Positions 33,532-47,300 of a stretch of 64,000 nt of DNA are shown here, in pieces. The stretch comes from Nematostella vectensis. Lineage: Eukaryota > Cnidaria > Anthozoa > Actiniaria > Edwardsiidae. The translations under genes were made by a program, and so were the position numbers. The stretch spans positions 5,938,741-6,002,740 of the forward strand of contig NC_064038.1 of NCBI RefSeq assembly GCF_932526225.1, written 5' to 3'. The notes under the pieces are model-generated. The model was not told the DNA's origin, did no database searches, and saw nothing but the letters and a program-made list of their open reading frames with translations. How positions within the stretch are numbered: position 1 is the stretch's first letter; the number at the start of each line of letters is the position of its first letter.

Positions 33532-33692
33532 CAGGCGCGTACCCAGGATTGGCATAGGGGGTGGGGGGGGGGGGGGGGTACGCAGTCATAGGAATCATAT
33601 GGTAAAAGAATAGAATTTGAAGATCCCTTCATAAGAAATGACCTACTTTTGGCCGCCAAGGGGGGTGCGCGCGCGCCCTGTGTACGCGCCTG
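33532..33692. mobile_element. MITE of the CAGGCGCGTACCCAGG family, 161 bp
   Basis: The ends are CAGGCGCGTACCCAGG and CCTGTGTACGCGCCTG, with a perfect 5-bp direct repeat TATAT adjacent to both. Contains a long G run and a gcgcgcgcgcc block. Confidence 0.75.
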
Positions 33693-36145
33693 TATATACC
33701 CCATTTTATTTCGTTTTTTTTTCTTTGCATTCTACAGCATACGTAGTATTGGGACTGTTTACGGGGTAAAGGGTAGGAAAGAAAGCTTCTGAGAGTTTAT
33801 ACGTTAAATTGAGAAGTATCTACAGAATGCTGACAAATAAATGTACAAAATGAGCGAAAAGAATATATGGTATACAGTGCACATGGCATAAGTGCATCAG
33901 GTGGATTTTCCATCACTCTTAGGTGATTTATTGAAGCTCAAAATGTATCGAGGACTTGGTAAACCTTACAGCTTTACTCGATGTGTCTATTTCTAGAACG
34001 TAACAACCCGCGCATGCTCATATTTGTAGATTGATAAGTGCCGCTGGCCAAGTTATTGCTGAAACCGCTAGCTCAAGGTCATTTCTCTAGTATATCCCCC
34101 GGGAGCTCACAGAAAACGGATTCCATAGAATTCCTGCCCAAAGGGCAAACCAGGACTTAATTTAAACCATACAAGAATGTTCGTTACTTTTCTTTGTGCT
34201 TTGAATTACACCTTTTTTCAACTTCCTAAACAAAACGATGAAACCTCGAGCGGTTATACACGCTTTTTTGTGTAATAATGTCTTTTAATGAACGCTCAGG
34301 TTTTCTACAGCATTTTTCAGGATTTGCCTCCTAACAAGTGTTGTCAATACGCAAATCCCCAAATAATCCAATAATCTTTTAATCTGCTAACTTTTGAGGG
34401 CCGCAATTATAGTTTGGAGGGCTATTCATTGAGCTTGAGCCCTAAGGCAAAAGGAGAGAACTTGGGGTCTTTTAGTACCTGCTTTGACGTTTAAGCAGCC
34501 AGTTTTTATTGTTCATTATCTTTATGTTTGAATAAAGTTATACTTCAAACCACCAATACGTTTTTGCTTCAAGCAATTTTGGTTCGAAAGTTAGTCACAT
34601 GCAATTCTACCAAACTTTCTCGCCCCGGGCTTTCAGTTATCACATCACGTACTTATAAAACAAAACACCCAATTCATGAAGATAGCAGTTCTTTACCAAC
34701 TTATCACACATTTTTTGTATCGGTGTCTAACTGATTTTTCATTAGATTACATTAGGCCTTCTTGAACAAGATTTCACTAAAAGATAATGTCAATCACATT
34801 GTCGATGTTGTCCTAACGTCCCATGCATGTTCAGCACGTTTAGAAATCTTTTTAAGCCTGGATAATCCGCTTTAGAGAAATCGCGGGGCTCTTCCAGTGG
34901 TTTTTCTAATCTTTTAATCTCTACTGTTTTTTGAATAATCTAAATGAAAAGAGTATACTGGTATTATTCAAGATTTTCGTTTTATTCTCCTGAAAGGTTG
35001 TTTTTAGCTAGGAAAATATCGACGCTTCTACAAATCGAAAGTTTAGAATTCCCTTACCGTATGACAACAATAACAACAACAAAGGTTTCCGAAATGGCAC
35101 TCCAAAATTTAAATAATAATAATAAAGATAACTTTATTCAAACACGGATGAGCAGGTTGTGCGTGATTCAAATATATACTAAATAAATACAGGTATAACA
35201 GGTTAACCCTGTTAGTAGGCCTGTATGCTTACCCTACATAAGATCTAATACATCTTTACATAAACTCATAGAATCATCTCAGCTAAGCTTAGAATTTGCA
35301 AAAATGATTATTTTATGCTTTTTACAAGTTTTTTTTCTTTTTTTCTTCGTCTTTTTTTTTCGGGCTTGCGCGCATCTCCTTTGTAGTGCGAATGTGCAGT
35401 GCGGGAGTGCGCTGGTTTGGCTTGCCCGTGGCAGGTTTAAAAGAACCTGAAAGAAACTGGACAAATGGCGGCCCTTATTATTTTTATTTACGTTTTAGAT
35501 TAAAAGACACACTTTTATAAAGGGCCAAAGGAAGAAAGAAAACCAATGGAAGAAAATATCACATATAAGGTAGAATTAAGCAATGACAAGAACAACAACA
35601 ACGAAGAAAGCCAGTGGTTACAGATGCTAACAAGTGTAAAGGATCAAGTTATGAAGTGAAATAAACTGAGAAAAAAATCGAGACTCTAGGCCGAGGATCA
35701 AACTTCATCTGATTCGATTAAAAATAAAAAAAGGAAAAAAATGGCAGCTGAATGCTTTACGGCTAGACTGGAGATTTCGCACCCAACACCGCCATCAAGC
35801 CAATTGTACAATACAAAGGTATCCGCGCATTAATAGGAAGACAATAACCAGGTTCCAAGCCCTGTGTCTCGCTGAGATAAAGAGTGAAAAATACCGAGGT
35901 CTATCAGAGGGCCTTGTTATCCCATGGGGTTTTTTTTATCGCTTGGTGACCAGGTTTATTTGGTCTTTTCTTCCTTCAGGCACGTGCGTGACATTTTTTG
36001 TGCGCAGGAAAACCACCGATAGATAGTCATGCAAAAATGTAGGCGACGTAGAAAATTTAAAATAGTAAGTCTTACCGCCCCGCAAAAGAGAGTACGCCTC
36101 GCTAAAGAGAGTAGTTTCGTTTAGATTTCGAGCATTAGTATTCTC

Positions 36146-36324
36146 CAAGGGGCGGATCTAGGGATGGGCCGAGCGCGGTGCCCCTTTTTTCAGACATTTG
36201 GCTTAAAAATAACAAGAAATATAAGGAAATTCACGGAACAACAATGAATCCGGCCACCCCTTTCTTGAAACATTTGCCTCGCCCCCCCCCCCCCCCTCCT
36301 TTTGAAACTCCTGGATCCGCCCCG
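36146..36324. mobile_element. hAT-like MITE, CAGGGGCGGATC family, copy 2
   Basis: Begins CAAGGGGCGGATC and ends GGATCCGCCCCG, flanked on both sides by TTCTC (36141-36145 and 36325-36329). The inside matches copy 1 (cagacatttggc, aacaagaaatataaggaaat) plus a C-rich run. Confidence 0.75.
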
Positions 36325-36729
36325 TTCTCTGGTATCTTCTTTTTCTCTGACAAGGTAAAATGCTTCCTAAACTTAAGCTATGCCATTTAGTCTTCAAAGA
36401 GGCGTAAAACATATCATTTAACCTTGTGTTGGTTTATATCCCCGTTTTCGGTTTCTAGTCATACCATACATAAAATAGTAAATTATGCTCTTTGTTTTGA
36501 ATACTGGTAGCAAGCAAGCACACAGATCTACCCCTATGGCTCTCCTAGAAAATTTGCTATCCGTGAGTGTGTCTTCCAGGCTAACTAAGCAAACAAATCA
36601 AACCCTTTCAAACCTTGCAAGATTTCTTGTTCAACTAGAATTTATGTTGGCCACACAACTATTGTTATGTTTTACTGTCGAATCCGTTGTATCGCGACCC
36701 GCGTTTTCAAAACACGATTTGTTTTGGTT

Positions 36730-36904
36730 TTCTGTTCCGTCAGTAAAACCATTCTGAGCCAATCAGAGTCTCGCTTTGTGCACTTCCCTGGCTATCCTCT
36801 GGACGAAAACCAGACAGTGTAGCGACAGAAAGCCAGGCAACTGCACTAGGCGAAAGATGACAAGAATCTGATTGGCTTAGTATGATTCGACTTGCGGAAC
36901 AGAA
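36730..36904. mobile_element. MITE with about 38 bp inverted ends upstream of SCAPER
   Basis: The left arm ttctgttccg continuing to gagccaatcaga is mirrored by tctgattggctta continuing to gcggaacagaa on the right. Both arms carry CCAAT-type sequence (ccaatcaga), about 500-600 bp upstream of the SCAPER start, so it could supply NF-Y-like sites (inference). Confidence 0.65.
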
Positions 36905-37379
36905 AAATCACGAAAGACAAAAATAATTACCCCCCCTCCCCCCGTTAAATATAAAATGGTCCGGTCCAATCTCATCGATTACCAAAAGGGCTTTCCAGGC
37001 CTCTCATTTTCATGACATGCAAAATGGAACTCCGTTTCCCGTTGCACCGTCCCTTCACCTTCCCTGAGTTAACTTCTCCGTTTTGTACGTGTTTATGTAA
37101 TATTGTCTCAAAAATAATCGGGAAATATGAATTGCGCTTGCAAGTGGGTTCCCTGTGGTGAGACTTGATCCTCCTGTGGCCAAGTTGCCCTCAAAATCAA
37201 AACGAGGCTCTGTTTCCAAGCAGCTTTCAAAATGGCGCGCTTTGTGTTTTGTTTCAAACATATCAACTCCGCTATATTTTTAGAAAACTTGTAGTGCTTT
37301 TTAGGACCACCATTTGGATTCATGTGACACAATCTTACACCAAATTAGAGGATTTTAGCTGTGGCTACATAACGCTGTG

Positions 37380-40300
37380 ATGTCGCAACAAGACGGCAAC
37401 GGCCGACGGAGACGATCCCCTCGAGTTTCGTCTTCCCGGTCTAACGAAAGCTTGTCAGGTGGAAAATACAACAACAATAGCAACGAGAAGTTATCGGCCA
37501 GAGAAGGGGGGTCAGGCAGGAAGAATGCTGCCAATAAGGTAAGAAAATTGGAATCTTTTGGTCTCTCACCATTGCTGACATTGTTGACTTATTCCTGTGT
37601 GGCGATATAAATATAGATTTTTTGAAAGCTAATTCCCATTTCCAGACTGATGAATACCTCGATATGCTTTTCTCTAATGGCTTAATGCCAATTATAACTA
37701 AGCCTACTCGTATAACCAGTCACACTGCCACACTGATTGATCATATCTACACTAATTGTCCCATTTCCCATGTCACTCCTGGTATTCTCACAGTTGATAT
37801 CTCTGACCATCTGCCCATTTTCTGCACCTTTAAGTCCCATCTCAAGAAAACTTGTGAACAGCAAAGTTTTAGAGATTTTTCTAAATTTAATAGTGAAAAT
37901 TTCTTGTATGATATGAACCAGCTTGATTGGAATTCCCTTCACCAATCAACTAAAACATTAAATGAAAAAACTGAAGACACAATTCATGCCATCCATTCTG
38001 TTATCGATAAACATGCACCAATGAAAATTGCCTCTCGTGCAAAAAAAAGACAACTTAGTAAACCATGGATTACCAATGGCATCTTAAAATCAATAAAGCA
38101 CAAGCAAAAAATGTACCGAAGTCACTTTTTTAGCAAAAACCAAGAAAAAGTAATAGCATACAAGCAATATTCTAATACTTTATCACATCTTCTCAACAAA
38201 AGTAAAAAGGAATATTTCCATTCTCAATTTATTAGCTGTAAAAACAACCTCAAAGCTACCTGGAAATTAATCGGCAAGCTGATACAAAGGAAAACAAAGG
38301 GGCAAAGTGCTCCTAGTCGCATTACTTCAGGAAATAGGTCGTTTACCAATCCTTCTGATATTGCTGATCAGTTGAACAAATTTTTTACAAATGTAGGAAC
38401 CAATCTAGCTTCCCAAATTAAAGATGACAAATCCATATCTCCTACATCCTATATTAAACAATCTACAACTTCTTCTTTTGTTATGTCTCCAGTTTCAGAA
38501 GCACAGGTTTTTTTACTTTTTGCATCTCTTAATGAAAATAAATCATATATTACTATTCCTAATAAATTTATAAAATTGTCAGCATCCATCCTAGCCTCTC
38601 CCTTTACTGCCATTTATAATGAATCTATAGCAAGTGGTGAAGTCCCTGATATTTTCAAAATCTCAAGGGTTACTCCTATATATAAAAGTGGGGATGCCAC
38701 TGAACCAGGGAATTATAGACCAATATCAATAATCTGTTCATTTAGCAAGATTCTTGAGAAGCTTATCTACAACCAGCTGATTTTTTTTCTTGAAAAACAT
38801 AAAATTTTATTTGAATTTCAATTTGGATTTCGGAAAGGCCATTCAACCGAACATGCCATATTAGAAACTGTTGAGACCCTCAAGTCTTCTATTGACCAAG
38901 GTATGACTACATGTGCTATTTTCTTAGATTTTTCAAAGGCATTTGATACTATTAACCACGACATCTTATTAGCTAAAATGTACAAATATGGAGTCAGGGG
39001 AACCCCCGCAAAATGGTTTTCTAGTTATCTCTCTAATCGTCATCAGTTTGTCAAAATTGGCAATGCGGAATCATCTATGCTACCAATCTCTTGCGGAGTT
39101 CCTCAAGGATCTACCCTTGGTCCCTTATTATTCCTCTTATATATTAATGATCTCCCCAACTCTTCTAAGAAACTGAAATTTAGAATATTTGCAGATGATA
39201 CAAATCTATTTTATACTTCAAAAAACCCCAAAGATTTAGAAACCACTGTTAATAGTGAATTAGACAATGTCATCAAATACTGTAACGCTAACAAGTTGTC
39301 CATTAATTTTAAGAAAACACATCATATCACTGTCACCTCCCCCAGAAAAAGTGTTTCTATTGACTTAACAGCATATGGTATAAAGAATACTAACAACATA
39401 AAATACTTAGGTGTCTTTATTGATGAACATCTCAAATGGAATTCACAACTAAATCATGTTAATAAATGCCTCGCAAAAAATCTTGGAATCATTTCCAAGT
39501 TACGTTATTTTCTTCCCCTGACTACTTTAACACAACTATACTATAATTTAATTTACCCATATATTTCTTATGGTATAATGAGCTGGGGCTCGGCAAGCCA
39601 AACACGGCTTCGCCCTATCAAAACGAAGCAGAATAAATGCATTCGCTCTATTTTCTTTGCTCCCCAAAGGGAAAGTCCATCGAATTATTACCAACTGCTT
39701 AGGATCCTGAATCTTGATAACATACATAATCTAAGGATATCATCTCTTGTTTATAAGCTCCAACACTTTCCTGATACTATGCCTAAGCCATTATGTAATC
39801 TAATCCTGCCTGCCACTCAAGTTCACTCACATAATACCAGATATGCTTCCAAAGGCAATCTCTTTAGGCCAGCTTCCAAAACCAATTATGGATTAACTAA
39901 ATTTACAGCCATGTCTTCTAGATTTTGGGAAAAAATACCAAATTGCATTAAGTCCTTACCTTACAATTCCTTCATAGAACAACTGAAATTGCATTTATTA
40001 AATAATCAGAATTAATATTGATCCACCCTGGCCAGATTTACTTTTCCTCACTCTAAAATATTATATTTTGTTTATGTATATATTATATATTGTAAAAAAA
40101 AAAAAAAAAAATAATAATAATAATAATATTATAATAATATTATAATAATATCCTGTAAGACCCTCGAAATCTGACTGTGGCAGTGACCATCTCGAAAGCT
40201 TATGCTTCTATGGTCACTGCGCACCTTAAATTTTTTTTTCTTCTTAAGTACCGTAAATAGTTAACTTCCCCTTTTTTCTACCTGTATCCAAATATTCTTT

Positions 40301-41321
40301 ATCTTATTCAAAATAGTGCAAAATAAAAAAATGAAAAAAAAAAAATGACAACATGTTTACTCTTGTTAATTGTCAATGTTATGATGATACGGTGCTCAAC
40401 AACAAACGATAAACATAGCATTCTGCTTGTATTTTATTTGTTATTGAATTTATTGCTGTGTTTTATTATGTTCTCAATTTACTTGCTGCTAACATAAAAC
40501 TTGATATAGTATCATCACTTATAGCCTAATTCAATTATTATTAGTAAGCTTAAATTTACTTACCCTGGGTACAAGAGGCTCCGAGCCTCGCGACAACAAG
40601 GTACCCAGGGTAGATTTTACTTGACTATCCTTTCTTATTGAACTTTATGTCAATGACAGAATAATACAATATAATAAAAATAAAATATTTTTTACAGTAC
40701 ATTGGTAAAATAAATAGACCATTCATTTGAGATTTATAGTAGTAAGTATTACGGTGCAGAATATGGTTTTACTGAAAAAGTTTTATTTCATTTATATTTA
40801 ATAAAATGTGCTTTTATCAATTTAACAAGACCACTAAATACTCTTTCCACACAAACATGAATTTTTCATATCATAAGGTCATCTTATGTGCTTTGATGAC
40901 CCTTGATTAAATCATATATATTTATGTGTTCTTAGTATGTCCAAGAAATAACTTTTGTGTTATGTAGCATGTGCTAAAAAGTGTGAAGACCGTGTTATCC
41001 TTGGGATATAATTCAACCAGGTGACAAAATTCTCTTGAAGCTGCCCAAAGCTTGTGAATTCATTAACTACCTAAGTTTTGAGCAAGGAAAACACCAAGTT
41101 ACACTGAATGCTAGATTTTAACATTCAGTCAGATTTTGTATACTTCTTACCAGTTAAATAAATGATTTTCTCAGCATTTTACAATTGATTTCTCTTCCTA
41201 CAGAAGGGAATTTATCGCACTAGCAGCCATGACCATGTGCGCAAGCTGGTTGAACAGGAGGGGCGCACGGCCAGGAACTTGGTAACCTGGTCAGTTCCTG
41301 TCTCTACAAGTCAGTCAGAAG
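37380..41321 (+). CDS. SCAPER: SCAPER exons 1-2 (N-terminus)
   Basis: Exon 1 (53 codons) starts at the ATG at 37380, which follows gtg. It is Ser/Arg/Asn-rich (MSQQDGNGRRRRSPRVSS) with no obvious vertebrate counterpart, and has a good donor (gtaaga). Exon 2 starts after tcttcctacag and encodes the conserved SSHDHVRKLVEQEGRTARNL, then VTWSVPV, matching the start of human SCAPER. The 3.7 kb intron between them contains the retrotransposon. A further non-coding 5' exon cannot be excluded. Confidence 0.82.
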
Positions 41322-44300
41322 GTTAGTAGACATTTTGAGACCCCTGCTGCCTCATCATGAAGTCAGTAGGTTATTCTGCCAAGTTTAAAGCCGCATTGTC
41401 ACCAGTTTACTCCCTGTACAGTACGTAACAATCTCCAATTATTTTTAACCGGAAACGCGAACAATTTTTCTAAATATTAAAAGCAGTGTGTCTATTGTAA
41501 GTTTCTTTGAGGATGTGATTGATAATTTAGAGCGGATGGCCTGTTAAATATCTTGGATTCTAATAGATTCTTTTGTCTTTTAACGGTTGAGGTTTCTGTC
41601 GGACCTCTGGAAGTAAACTGGTGACAATGCGGTTTTAATGGCAGACTGCAGGGTGTGGAAAGGTATTGTGCTGATGGTGATACTGATAGTGATGATGGTT
41701 ATGATGATGATGGTGATGATAAGTAGACTCTCCCATTAACAGTCTCTTGAGAATTGAAAAATAACTATTGTCTTCATACAAAAATTAATTGGCAGACCTA
41801 GACTTTTTAAAAAAGGGAGCGGATAAAAAGGATCAGACATTTGGTATGTTGAGACTTATATTATGCAAAACTAAAAGAGCAACTTTTATTTACCTGTACA
41901 TAATCAAATAGGGGTGGATATCTGTTATTGCATATTTTATAAATTATAACATGGCAAGATGGGAATCTAGTGATTATATGTTCCTGCAACTGAGGGATGA
42001 CTAGCTGAAGTCCCGATGCCGCAGGCGGAGGAAATAAACTTGCAATTATGAGTAATATTAGGTTGGATGAGCAGACATGATTCATTGGATCAGGGAATTG
42101 CATACTCATTGTTCTTTTTATCCCTCTAGAGACCACCACATTTTCATAAACAATTCTCAAATCAAACATATTTGATTTTCATAGTTGCTCTATGTACAGT
42201 TTAGTTCTTTGACGTCATTAGTACGCATGCGTACAGCAATCAAAATCATCCCACATGGATCTAGTCTAACGTTGTTTAGGTATCACGAGATAAAATACTC
42301 TGGTCTCTTGGCGCAGGGTCTATTCCTGCTCTAATGAGGAAGCTGCCTTCTATTTGTTTCCCTGGTGGAAACTAGAAGACAAGCATCTTGGTTCTAAATT
42401 TCTCTCATGCACTGATGTAGAGGTAAGGGAAATTTAGAAGCCAAAAGATTCTTTTGTCTTTTTCTAAATTCCCATTATTAATGCATGAGGGAAATTTAGA
42501 AACTAAATATCCCTCATCATTAATGCACGAGGGAAATTTAGAACCATCTATCGCTTTCAAGGAAATTTCGCTAGTAATCGTCCTTCAGAAAACAAAAGAA
42601 TCCAAGGTGATCATGGTATTACAACACATGGCAGGAACCTTCTTAAGTCTTGATTAGCTAACTTTCATAAAAAGACTTCTCGGTCTTTGCTGTGTCTCTT
42701 TTCACACCCTGATTGGCTAGCACATTTGGAGCCAGTCAGTTAAGTTTGTCAGGATGGCCAATTGGAACACCTGCTATTATGGCCACCTTGACAAAATGAA
42801 CTCTTTGGCATCACCTTCACACAGTGATGTTATGGTGTCCTAAGGACAGGCACGAGAAACCTCCATCTCCTTCTCCTTACTTTCAAGCTCATCTGCACAG
42901 ATGCTGTCTCTTGACTCAACTCGTCCATCTATATTATATACAGCCACTAGATACCCAAACTTCTCTTTAGACACATGTACTGGAAGGAATAAGGCTTTTC
43001 ATAGTTCTTGACATTGTTTTTTTATTCATTAATTCATGATGGCAATATTTTTTTTTCCAATATCCAGTTTTGCATGTAACCTGGCCATTATTTTTTTCCC
43101 AACACCGGTTCTGCATGTAACCTCCTTATTGTCCCCATTTTGCATTACTTATCTATTATTTAACTAATAGATCTCCATAGCTAATCCATTCATCTCTGTC
43201 CTCTAATAGATGCACAGATGATGTCACAGCTTGCCATGAACAGAAAAAAGTCTGCAACGAGATACAGTCTAGTTGTGTGACTCTTCATGAGGTCTTCTGT
43301 GCATCTAATGTATTAGAGGACAGATATACAAAAAATGAGATCTATTTGTTTAATACATCATATATGCATTTAAATTAAAACGTTATGTAGATCAATTCAT
43401 GCTAGGGAGCCAGTGGTCTTTGTGGGTGCAAAAAATATATAATATATATATTAAAGCAGCTAGTAAGCAAAAAAAAAGTACACCAGAGGATATCATTTGT
43501 TTTATTAGAGTAAAGAATTGTTTTCAGAACGTTTTCACCATATGTATTATTTAAGGGTGTGTTATTTAACCATAAGTATAGTTGCAATTTGTGAATAGAA
43601 TTTTATCAAAATCTGTTTTACTCTAAAAAGCCCATATCATCTACATCCTATCGTTTTTAATCAATCTTGAAGAAAAAATTATGCAAAGAAATCTCAAAAT
43701 AACCATCTAGTTGTATTCTTCTTTAACCAATAGAAGTAGAAATTCTTGCAATTCTTCACTATATCAGCAAATGAAAATGTATGGTTATTTTGCTAGGATG
43801 ACAAAATGGCAACTATCGTCCCCTCTCCCAAGGATTTTTTTTAGTATTTTAGCTTATCTTATCAGCATTCAACTTCTCGAGACAACCACCAGTCAATATA
43901 ATCATGAAGTAGTTATTTTTATAACCTAAAGTTGGTTTTTACATAAGTGCTCCAAGTAACTAATTGATTCCTTTGTTTATTTACCTCGGTAGTTTCTACT
44001 CTTTAGGGCGTGTCATGTTTTGAACAGGCTTCTATCGTGTTCTTTGTCCCCTTTTATTGAATGACAGTACTGTTGCAGTACGATATTTGATTATTTTGTA
44101 TGTTTTACAATTTGACTATAGTGTATTGCTTGTAAGACTCCTTATTTTACATACAGTATCAAACCAAATTTTACGTTTTAGTCTGACCCTAATATTTTCT
44201 GCATTTGAAAAAAAATCCTCTTCTACTACTTTCGTGATTTTTTAATTTTATTTTTAAAACCAGACTGGAAATATTTTCAAATTGTATCTTTTTTTGAGAA

Positions 44301-47300
44301 TTGCATACGACATCTACTTCGTTTTGTTTTGCTTTCATAGACACATGTGTGAAACGTTATCAGTAATTCCAAATTTGCCTTTTATCCACATAATACTAAT
44401 GATTTTCGCCTTCTCGCTAGTGTTGGTGGTTAGAAATTAGCAGAGTCGGTGTTAATTCATGCATGTTGAGCACCTATTTTTAAAACAATAATAAATGTGC
44501 ATTTGGAATTATCCACCTCACGCCACCACTCTTTTCTTTTATGTAAACTGTAGGGGTGAGCTTAACTGAAAATCCAAATAACGCTGTGTTTAGATAATGT
44601 GATATTCAATTCCGGGCGTTCTCCCATTTATCCGCTAGCCTTTGGATCTCTATTCCGTAGGCCTGTTGGTGGTTGTATTAAAGCTAGGATGACACGCTGA
44701 GATATTGATCCCACATTATCCGAACACCCAATAGAATTCCCACCTCCCTCTCATTAACCCCCTTGTTTTGAATACTGAGAGGGGCATTCTCACCTTATTA
44801 CAATGCGCCTCGTATCGACCGGCTACTACACAATACACAGCTCTTGGATGCACCTCTAGCTCGCCGAACAACCGAAACATGCCATGCCTGCGACGAATGC
44901 TGAGCGAAGTGAGTAGTATTTATTTGCCACAGTCGCTAAAACAACACCTACAGATTCCCTCGCGCTTCCTTGCCCAACACAATCACAACCGTACATTTGT
45001 TGTTCTTTTTGCCACGATGTAACTAACTGAATTATTATTCTAATTTTGATTTTTTCAATCCCGCAGATTACCATTCGTGGATTTAACATTTAGAATTTTT
45101 CTACGCGATATTTGTGTTTTCTTATCGTTCAAATGATGAATTGAGCACAGGGTAGTGCCACTAGGAGCTGTTCTATGTTTTATTCATGTGCTAAATAGGT
45201 CGTACTCGCCATCTCCGTAAAGGCCGTCGAACACGAGATCACACTATGTAGTCACTGCTTTAACCAGCACGCCAAACTACACACAAATATTTTCCCTTCG
45301 AAAATAAGCCGTATGTTTATTTGATGAGATCCCACAAATTATTCACGGTGTCAGGGCAATTTTTATATTTCCTTTCAGACATCTGGGCTGAAATCGGGTT
45401 GTTTTTTCTTTTTATTTCTCGGGCCACTCTCGACCCCTTCAAAGCGCTCTTTCAGAATGCAATTAAGCAGATAGGAAGAAGTCGCTTCAGCATTTAATAT
45501 TTGCTGTCAAACTTTTGGCGAATACATTAAATGGATGCAATTTTGTACTGTACCCGAATTTACTTCTCTCTTTCTTTCTCAATTTTTAATCGAATTTCAG
45601 GCAATAGGTTTTAACACTATTATATTTATTTAAAAGCCGTAGCATCTCTTTTAATTCCACCATCTATTGTCTAAGCGGCTGTCTTTTCCATCCACATAAT
45701 CGAATTTTGTTCCCGATAGCGAGATGAATTATTCAATGGCCCGTGAAAGTCACGCCATGCGGGGATACCTTCGGGCCGTTTTACCACATGTAATACCATT
45801 ATTAGAAGCATTACACTGGGCGTATTGTGTCCTATCTAAAGTACGTCTCCATCGGCACGTCCATTGTAGACATTCTGTATCCTCGGTAGCTCAGCTCGAT
45901 AATTGAGAATTATTTGCGGTTTGCGATGCGCGCAAGTTTAGTTTTCGCTAGTAAATTCTGGTAGCCCTATGCCATGGTGACGGATGTACCGGAACCTGGC
46001 GCATGGTCTCTTGCTGTGAACCGCTGGGTTTTGGTAGTGTTGCTTACCGTTTGGGGCTAATATTGTGATCTGTTCACAACGCGCCTTCGTGCCCCGCTGG
46101 GACTCTCCTCATTATCGTGTCGTGCGCAACCCAAACGAAGGCGCATTTGATTTTGTTATCTTTTAATCTAGTTTCTGTTCTTATTATTAATTTACATAGC
46201 GTTGGTGTGTGTTCGAGGAAAATTCCTAGGAATGAGATTTCCAGGAGTATTATGTTTCATTTCTAAAAAACAGGTCCGAGATTTCCAGGAGATTTCAAGA
46301 ATAAAAAAATTTCATTTGTAAGAAAGAGGTCCGGGATTTCCAGGAGTATTATTATCTTAATATTATCAAGAATGAAATTTTTCATTTCTAAGAATAAGAT
46401 CCGACATGTCTTGCTTAGGCATGTTATACTGTATATTCACCGAAACGTGGCGTACCTCTCGATCCCGTCCCTACCAATCCTTCTGACGCTTTATCTCTCC
46501 CACTCACCCAGAAAAACCCAAACGCACCAAACCCCGGGTAACGGCTCGCAAGCGTTACTCCACGCCGGACAAATCAGGCTCGTCGGAGCGAGAGGGCTCT
46601 CCCGTCACCAAGGGCGGTTCCAAGTCGCCTAACCGAGGTCGGTCCAGCCGCAAGACGTCCCTGTCTTCGACTGGCCGCAAGAGCGACCTGCGCGCCAGAT
46701 ATTGGAGCTATCTGTTTGACAACCTGAAGAGGGCCGTGGATGAGATTTATAGCACGTGCGAGGTGGACGAGAGCACGGTGGAATGTCAGGTACGTATCAC
46801 AGTTTAATACCAGTGACAAAGAGGGAGGGCGTGGACGTGATCTATAGCACGTACGAGGTGGACGAGAGCACGGTAGAATGTCAGGTACGTATCACAGTTT
46901 AATACCAGTGACAAAGAGGGAGGGCGTGGACGTGATCTATAGCACGTACGAGGTGGACGAGAGCACGGTGGAATGTCAGGTACGTATCACAGTTTAATAC
47001 CAGTGACAAAGAAGGAGGGCCGTGGACGTGATCTATAGCACGTACGAGGTGGACGAGAGCACGGTGGAATGTCAGGTACGTATCACAGTTTAATACCAGT
47101 GACAAAGAGGGAGGGCGTGGACGTGATCTATAGCACGTACGAGGTGGACGAGAGCACGGTGGAATGCCAGGTACGTATCACAGTTTAATACCAGTGACAA
47201 AGAGGGAGGGCGTGGACGTGATCTATAGCACGTACGAGGTGGACGAGAGCACGGTGGAATGTCAGGTACGTATCACAGTTTAATACCAGTGACAGAGAGG

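Larger units (their letters stand above)
23758..37379. other. Gene-poor interval between the forkhead gene and SCAPER
   Basis: No supported exon. The forkhead gene (- strand) and SCAPER (+ strand) diverge, so their upstream regions face each other across about 13.6 kb. Contents are MITEs at 27637-27804, 29437-29780, 32931-33179, 33532-33692, 36146-36324 and 36730-36904, long G/C homopolymers, and diverged repeats. I see nothing recognisable in 24100-27600 or 33700-36140. Short reading frames up to about 95 codons show no family features. Confidence 0.5.
37585..40350 (+). mobile_element. 5'-truncated non-LTR (LINE) retrotransposon in SCAPER intron 1
   Basis: The insertion is in the same orientation as SCAPER. 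It starts inside the endonuclease domain (GDINID at 37601-37618) and ends in A-rich/TAA-rich sequence. The 3' limit is uncertain: there is an A18(TAA)n tract at 40097-40152 and a further a/t-rich ataaaaaaatgaaaaaa stretch at about 40320-40348. Flanking duplications were not resolved. The open frame suggests a recent arrival. Confidence 0.85.
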
